Below, one piece after another: positions 60,799-64,000 of a stretch of DNA of 64,000 bases. A program made the translations under genes and the position numbers. Every line of letters starts with the position of its first letter. Position 1 is the stretch's first letter. The DNA comes from JAWAAW01 sp964353335. GTDB lineage: Archaea; Nanobdellota; Nanobdellia; Woesearchaeales; ARS49. Below the pieces are notes generated by a model. It was not told the origin of the DNA. It made no database searches and worked only from the letters and a program-made list of their open reading frames with translations. The DNA lies in NCBI GenBank assembly GCA_964353335.1, contig CAYGVI010000001.1, forward strand, positions 62,001-126,000, read 5' to 3'.

Positions 60799-60882
60799 TG
60801 CGGCAGACAGGATTCGAACCTGCGTAGGCACTAAGCCACTGGCTCCTGAAGCCAGCCCGTTTGGCCACTCCGGCACTGCCGC
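60799..60882 (-). tRNA. tRNA-Leu(CAG)
   Basis: On the minus strand the gene starts GCGGCAG and ends CTGCCGC plus discriminator A. It has a long variable arm (class II), a D arm with GGCCAAACGGGC, an anticodon stem CTGGC/GCCAG with loop TTCAGGA (anticodon CAG), and T loop GGTTCGAATCC. CCA is not encoded and there is no intron. Confidence 0.95.
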
Positions 60883-60936
60883 AAAAGTACTTCATTATAA
60901 TCTGCTTAACACGTCTTTAAAAAACTATCCAAATAA

Positions 60937-60975
60937 CGGGCGCGTACCGCGCCAGAAACAAAACGATTCCTCAAG
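60937..60975 (+). repeat. Dispersed 39-bp palindrome-containing repeat, copy 2
   Basis: This is the partner of 957-995, in the same plus-strand orientation. Its last bases contain the stop codon of the minus-strand PAP2 gene, so the element reaches into that gene's end. Confidence 0.7.
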
Positions 60976-61438
60976 ATTTCCTTTGCTTGCTCTTTTTGCC
61001 TTTCTCAAAATACCTTGCGGCTTTGTCTGTTGCAAAAGAAATCAGAATGCCAAGGACAGCGCCTGCAAGTATGTCGCTCCAGTAATGCGCACCGAGGTAA
61101 ATGCGCGAAACTGCTATCAGCACTGCAAATATTGCCGCAATCCAGCCAAGCACTTTCCTGTGCAAAATCACTGATGTTGCCAGCGAGAACGCGGTTGATG
61201 CGTGCTTGCTTGGGAAACTGTAAATGTCAGCAGGTGTGCTCAAAAACCACGAGGAACCAATCACGTTCGGCCTGGGGCGGGCAATAACCATCTTCAGCAC
61301 ATCTGTGATAAAAAATGTTAGAATGACAGCAATCAAGCCGCGAAATATTATTTTTTTGTCGCGGGTGAGCAAAACGCAGGCTATTGGCACAATCACTCCC
61401 CAGTTTGAGAGCCAGTGCATTGCAGAATCAAGCATCAT
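60971..61438 (-). CDS. PAP2-superfamily phosphatase
   Basis: This 155-residue membrane protein has the three PAP2 motifs: KMVIARPRP, PSKHASTAF (with Lys where most have Gly) and SRIYLGAHYWSD. These enzymes remove phosphate from lipid phosphates or undecaprenyl/dolichyl-type pyrophosphates at the membrane. It follows the next upstream gene by one base and ends in a basic tail. Confidence 0.9.
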   Translation of the reverse strand: MMLDSAMHWLSNWGVIVPIACVLLTRDKKIIFRGLIAVILTFFITDVLKMVIARPRPNVIGSSWFLSTPADIYSFPSKHASTAFSLATSVILHRKVLGWIAAIFAVLIAVSRIYLGAHYWSDILAGAVLGILISFATDKAARYFEKGKKSKQRKS

Positions 61439-61439
61439 T

Positions 61440-62423
61440 TCACTTCTCCCTTGAAAGAGCCATGCGCAAAATCAGGGCTGCCCACAAAATAACAATCATC
61501 AGGAACATTCCAGTGAGCTGCGAGCCCACAAGCTCAACATCAGAAACAACGCTTCCTGTCGGTGATGCAAGTTTTTTTGCATCATTGTAGAGCCCGAGAT
61601 AGCCCTTGAGCAAAAGGTCTGTCTGGGCTGCGAGCAGTTCTCCCTTGTATCCGCGCTGATTGCGCTCATTGAACAGTTTTGTTGCAGTCGCGCTCAGCTG
61701 GCCAGGTGTTTCTGCAGCCAGCAGCTGGACAACCGCGTCCTGGTCGACGCTTATTGTAACATCAGGGCTTTTTGAGCTTCCCTCCTTAACAACCACTTTG
61801 TTGTCCTGCACAACTGCGTCAAATGTCTTTCCAATGTCAGTTATTATGATTTCAAGCTCAGGCAGGGCTCCTGAAAAGGGATTTGCGTGAAGCTTGTACG
61901 CACCGAGCGCTGTCAGGACATATGCGATGTGCGTTGAATCAATCTGTGACATTGAAACAGCAGGTTGTTGCTGCGGCGCCTGCTGAACAGCCTCTGGCGC
62001 TTGCTGGACAGGCTCTGCAACAGGTTCTTCTGCAGGGCTTGTTTCAGAAGTAATGACCTCTTGCTGAGGATAAACAAAAGCTTCTGTCTGGCTGGCAAGC
62101 TCTGGAGTTCCTGACTGCATTCCGCCTGCCTGCTGTGTAACCTGCTCTGTGAGAAGTACTGGCTTTTCTATTTCAGGCGTTTGAACAAATGAAGGTGAAA
62201 TCACGAAAAAATAAACAATAAGTCCAAGAACAATGAAAGCCGCAAGCCCTACGAGCGCAAGCGCCAGTCTGGACCTTTCGATGTGGCTCTTTGCCGCATC
62301 TGCAAGCGCGGTTTGAATATCCTCATCTTCCCATCCCTCTTCTCTCAAACGCTCTGCGACATCTGCGTGTGAATACCCCTTGTGGAGGTTGTCCTGAATA
62401 TACTTCACCAGCTTTTTATCCAT
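61440..62423 (-). CDS. Membrane protein with SCP2-like domain
   Basis: This 327-residue protein has a small N-terminal helical domain (SHADVAERLREEGWEDEDIQ), a membrane helix at about 54-75, a Gln/Glu/Pro-rich linker and a domain like SCP2 lipid carriers (about 165-275; DNKVVVKEGSSKSPDVTISV). A second membrane helix closes the protein (GMFLMIVILWAALILRMAL). A lipid-related role next to PAP2 fits. TATA at 62437-62450. Confidence 0.7.
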   Translation of the reverse strand: MDKKLVKYIQDNLHKGYSHADVAERLREEGWEDEDIQTALADAAKSHIERSRLALALVGLAAFIVLGLIVYFFVISPSFVQTPEIEKPVLLTEQVTQQAGGMQSGTPELASQTEAFVYPQQEVITSETSPAEEPVAEPVQQAPEAVQQAPQQQPAVSMSQIDSTHIAYVLTALGAYKLHANPFSGALPELEIIITDIGKTFDAVVQDNKVVVKEGSSKSPDVTISVDQDAVVQLLAAETPGQLSATATKLFNERNQRGYKGELLAAQTDLLLKGYLGLYNDAKKLASPTGSVVSDVELVGSQLTGMFLMIVILWAALILRMALSREK

Positions 62424-62468
62424 ACGCCAAAGATTGCTGTTTGAGTATTAAAACCTAACCAATGATGC

Positions 62469-62515
62469 CGCCAATCTGCGGATTTGCGGACACCTCGGAA
62501 ATGAAACATTTCCGA
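62469..62515. repeat. TCGGAAATG repeat element, copy in a divergent promoter
   Basis: CGCCAATCTGCGGATTTGCG (62469-62488) followed by TCGGAAATG-AAA-CATTTCCGA (62495-62515), as at 39174-39222. Here it lies between two divergent promoters rather than at gene ends. Confidence 0.8.
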
Positions 62516-62553
62516 CGCAAGTTTAATATAATAGAAAAGCAGCGGCAGGAAAC

Positions 62554-63513
62554 ATGGATTTGCTTGGCATAATACACGCGCTTCCCCAACAGATTCGCGA
62601 GGGAGTGCAGCTTGGAAAAGACGTCAAGGTTACAGGCGAGTTCTCAAACATTGTTGTCACAGGGATGGGCGGCTCTGGGATTCCAGGAGATTTGCTCAAG
62701 GCAGTCCTGCACAACTGCAAGCTGCCAATAATCGTCAACAAGGACTACTCAGTTCCGGGATTTGTCAGTAAGAACACGCTCGTATTTGTAATATCATACT
62801 CAGGAAACACAGAGGAGACATTGTCAGCTTTCAAGGAATGCCAGAAAAAAAGGGCAACAATAGTCGTGCTCACAGCAGGCGGAAAGCTCAGGGATTTGGC
62901 AAGGCAGAGCAATATTCCAATAATAGTCATTCCATCCGGATTGCCGCCAAGAAGCGCTGTTGCCTACCTTTTGTTCCCGATGCTCTTGGTGCTGCACAAT
63001 GCAGGAATCACCAAGCTTGATGTCGCTGAAATCAAGGCAACGATTGAAGCTCTCAAGAACCCTGAATTTGACTCAAAAGCAAAAGAGCTCGCAGGGCATT
63101 TGCAGGGAAAGATTCCAATCATTTACTCAGGACCACAGCACGAGGCAGTTGCTTTGCGCTGGAAGCAGGAATTCAATGAGAACAGCAAGTCGCACGCATT
63201 CTACAATGTGTTTTCAGAGCTAGACCACAATGAAATCACCGCATACCAGAACGCAAAAGACACATTCCACGTCATTCTGCTGCGCGATGAGCGAGAGCAC
63301 GCGCAGAACAGGAAGCGCATGGACCACCTGAAGCAGCTGGTCAAGGACAGGAAAATACCAATAACAGAAATAATGCTGAAAGGAATGCTTCCGCTCGTAA
63401 AGATTTTCACAGCGCTCTACATGGGCGACTTAACTTCTTACTACCTTGCGGAAAAATACAACGTTGACCCGATAGACACGCACATAATAGAAGATTTGAA
63501 GAAAAAACTCTGA
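62554..63513 (+). CDS. Phosphoglucose/phosphomannose isomerase (SIS family)
   Basis: This 319-residue protein matches the archaeal bifunctional phosphoglucose/phosphomannose isomerase. Features are GMGGSGIPGDLLK, the SIS phosphate-binding ISYSGNTEETLSA, ELDHNEITAY with the catalytic Glu, and the C-terminal DPIDTHIIEDLKKKL. TATA (GTTTAATATAAT) lies about 25 nt upstream, so the message is nearly leaderless. Confidence 0.92.
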   Translation: MDLLGIIHALPQQIREGVQLGKDVKVTGEFSNIVVTGMGGSGIPGDLLKAVLHNCKLPIIVNKDYSVPGFVSKNTLVFVISYSGNTEETLSAFKECQKKRATIVVLTAGGKLRDLARQSNIPIIVIPSGLPPRSAVAYLLFPMLLVLHNAGITKLDVAEIKATIEALKNPEFDSKAKELAGHLQGKIPIIYSGPQHEAVALRWKQEFNENSKSHAFYNVFSELDHNEITAYQNAKDTFHVILLRDEREHAQNRKRMDHLKQLVKDRKIPITEIMLKGMLPLVKIFTALYMGDLTSYYLAEKYNVDPIDTHIIEDLKKKL

Positions 63514-64000
63514 TCACTTCTTCATATACAGAGTTCTTGTCGGGAAGGGGATATCTATGCCTGCGAGCTGCAAATTCTCGTAAACACGCTGTATTACTTC
63601 GCTTCTCATGTCTCCCCTGTTCCTGTAGTCCTCTATGAAGAATTTGAGCTGGAAATTAAGAGCAGACTCGCCAAGCTCCTTAAAGTGGACAAGCGGCGCA
63701 GGCTCTGACATAACTCCAGGGACGCCTTTCAAAGAGCCAAGCAAAATCTTCCTCACCTTGTTCGCATCGCTGCCATAAGCGACATTAACATCAATCACGA
63801 TTCGCAAATGCGGCGTGGGAAGCGAGAAGTTTGTTATCTTCGCATTGGCAAGCGCGCTGTTTGGCATCACAATCAGCTGGGCGTCATCAGTAAGTATCTT
63901 CGTGCTGCGCAGGCCGACGTGGATTATTTCCCCTGTTTCCCCGCTGTCAAGGTGGATTGTGTCGCCGACATTGAAAGTGTCGTCAATAATCAATGCAAGC
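63514..64000 (-). CDS. MscS-family mechanosensitive channel, C-terminal part
   Basis: The frame is open to the right edge, so the membrane helices lie outside the window. What remains is the MscS cytoplasmic region: DDTFNVGDTI, GEIIHVGLRSTKI, QLIVMPNSALANAKITNFS and a mixed alpha/beta end. It is convergent with the isomerase gene, directly abutting it. Confidence 0.92.
   Translation of the reverse strand, partial: LALIIDDTFNVGDTIHLDSGETGEIIHVGLRSTKILTDDAQLIVMPNSALANAKITNFSLPTPHLRIVIDVNVAYGSDANKVRKILLGSLKGVPGVMSEPAPLVHFKELGESALNFQLKFFIEDYRNRGDMRSEVIQRVYENLQLAGIDIPFPTRTLYMKK

Overview
The window comes from an archaeal chromosome, most plausibly a small-genome DPANN-type lineage; I cannot fix the phylum from sequence alone. 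The archaeal markers are ribosomal proteins eS1 and eL15, stand-alone Bud32, an MCM-like ATPase, archaeal-type ATP-dependent DNA ligase, a DUF483 protein, FtsZ, a TrmB-family regulator, a tRNA-Pro that appears to carry an intron, and TATA boxes 25-35 nt before many start codons. Genes are tightly packed, and ATGA stop/start overlaps are common.

Layout. 1-2.5 kb: a gene tail, eS1, Bud32, a PIN-like protein, then tRNA-Pro. 2.7-10.5 kb (minus): a signalling operon with a lactate/malate dehydrogenase-like protein, a putative beta-propeller, a PP2C phosphatase, a Hanks-type kinase, an LRR protein, a membrane-anchored coiled-coil/LRR/TPR protein and a TPR protein. The last three share an N-terminal helix motif. 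10.7-20.9 kb: a TrmB-like regulator followed by a cluster of a 758-aa protein, two P-loop ATPases, two coiled-coil proteins, two small membrane proteins, a PD-(D/E)xK nuclease and two small plus-strand genes. Related palindromes recur at the regulator promoter and at two promoter regions of this cluster, which suggests one regulon. 20.9-27.2 kb: HisRS, small membrane and zinc proteins, the MCM-like ATPase, FtsZ with a clear terminator, and a winged-helix gene divergent from ftsZ.

27.3-36.7 kb (minus) is the most striking region: ten consecutive genes joined by nine exact 4-nt ATGA overlaps. They encode an AbrB-like protein, a MoxR-type AAA+ ATPase, seven paralogous proteins that all begin with a FAGFS leader but have variable bodies, and a protein combining an HExxH metallopeptidase-like region with a vWA domain. 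An inverted repeat between the TATA box and the AbrB start codon is a candidate autoregulatory operator. I regard this as the best candidate for an undescribed system: a MoxR/vWA machine with a diversified set of partner proteins.

36.8-41.2 kb holds small genes, including unlisted 40-53 aa genes, a PEBP lipoprotein, a HAD phosphatase and a DUF3467 protein. 41.2-48.3 kb is a two-gene envelope operon: a GTG-started protein whose C-terminal half looks like an outer-membrane beta-barrel, unusual for an archaeon, and a 1575-aa surface protein with Ig/cadherin-like repeats, a polar beta-helix-like stretch, a PKD domain, a 24-residue glycine run and a C-terminal membrane anchor. 48.3-64 kb is mostly housekeeping: eL15, DUF483, a HEAT-repeat protein, DNA ligase, PurM, tRNA-Leu, PAP2 phosphatase, a phosphosugar isomerase and an MscS fragment. 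It also holds a FecR/CHASE2-adenylate cyclase pair with a bacterial look. Several short palindromic repeat families are scattered between genes.
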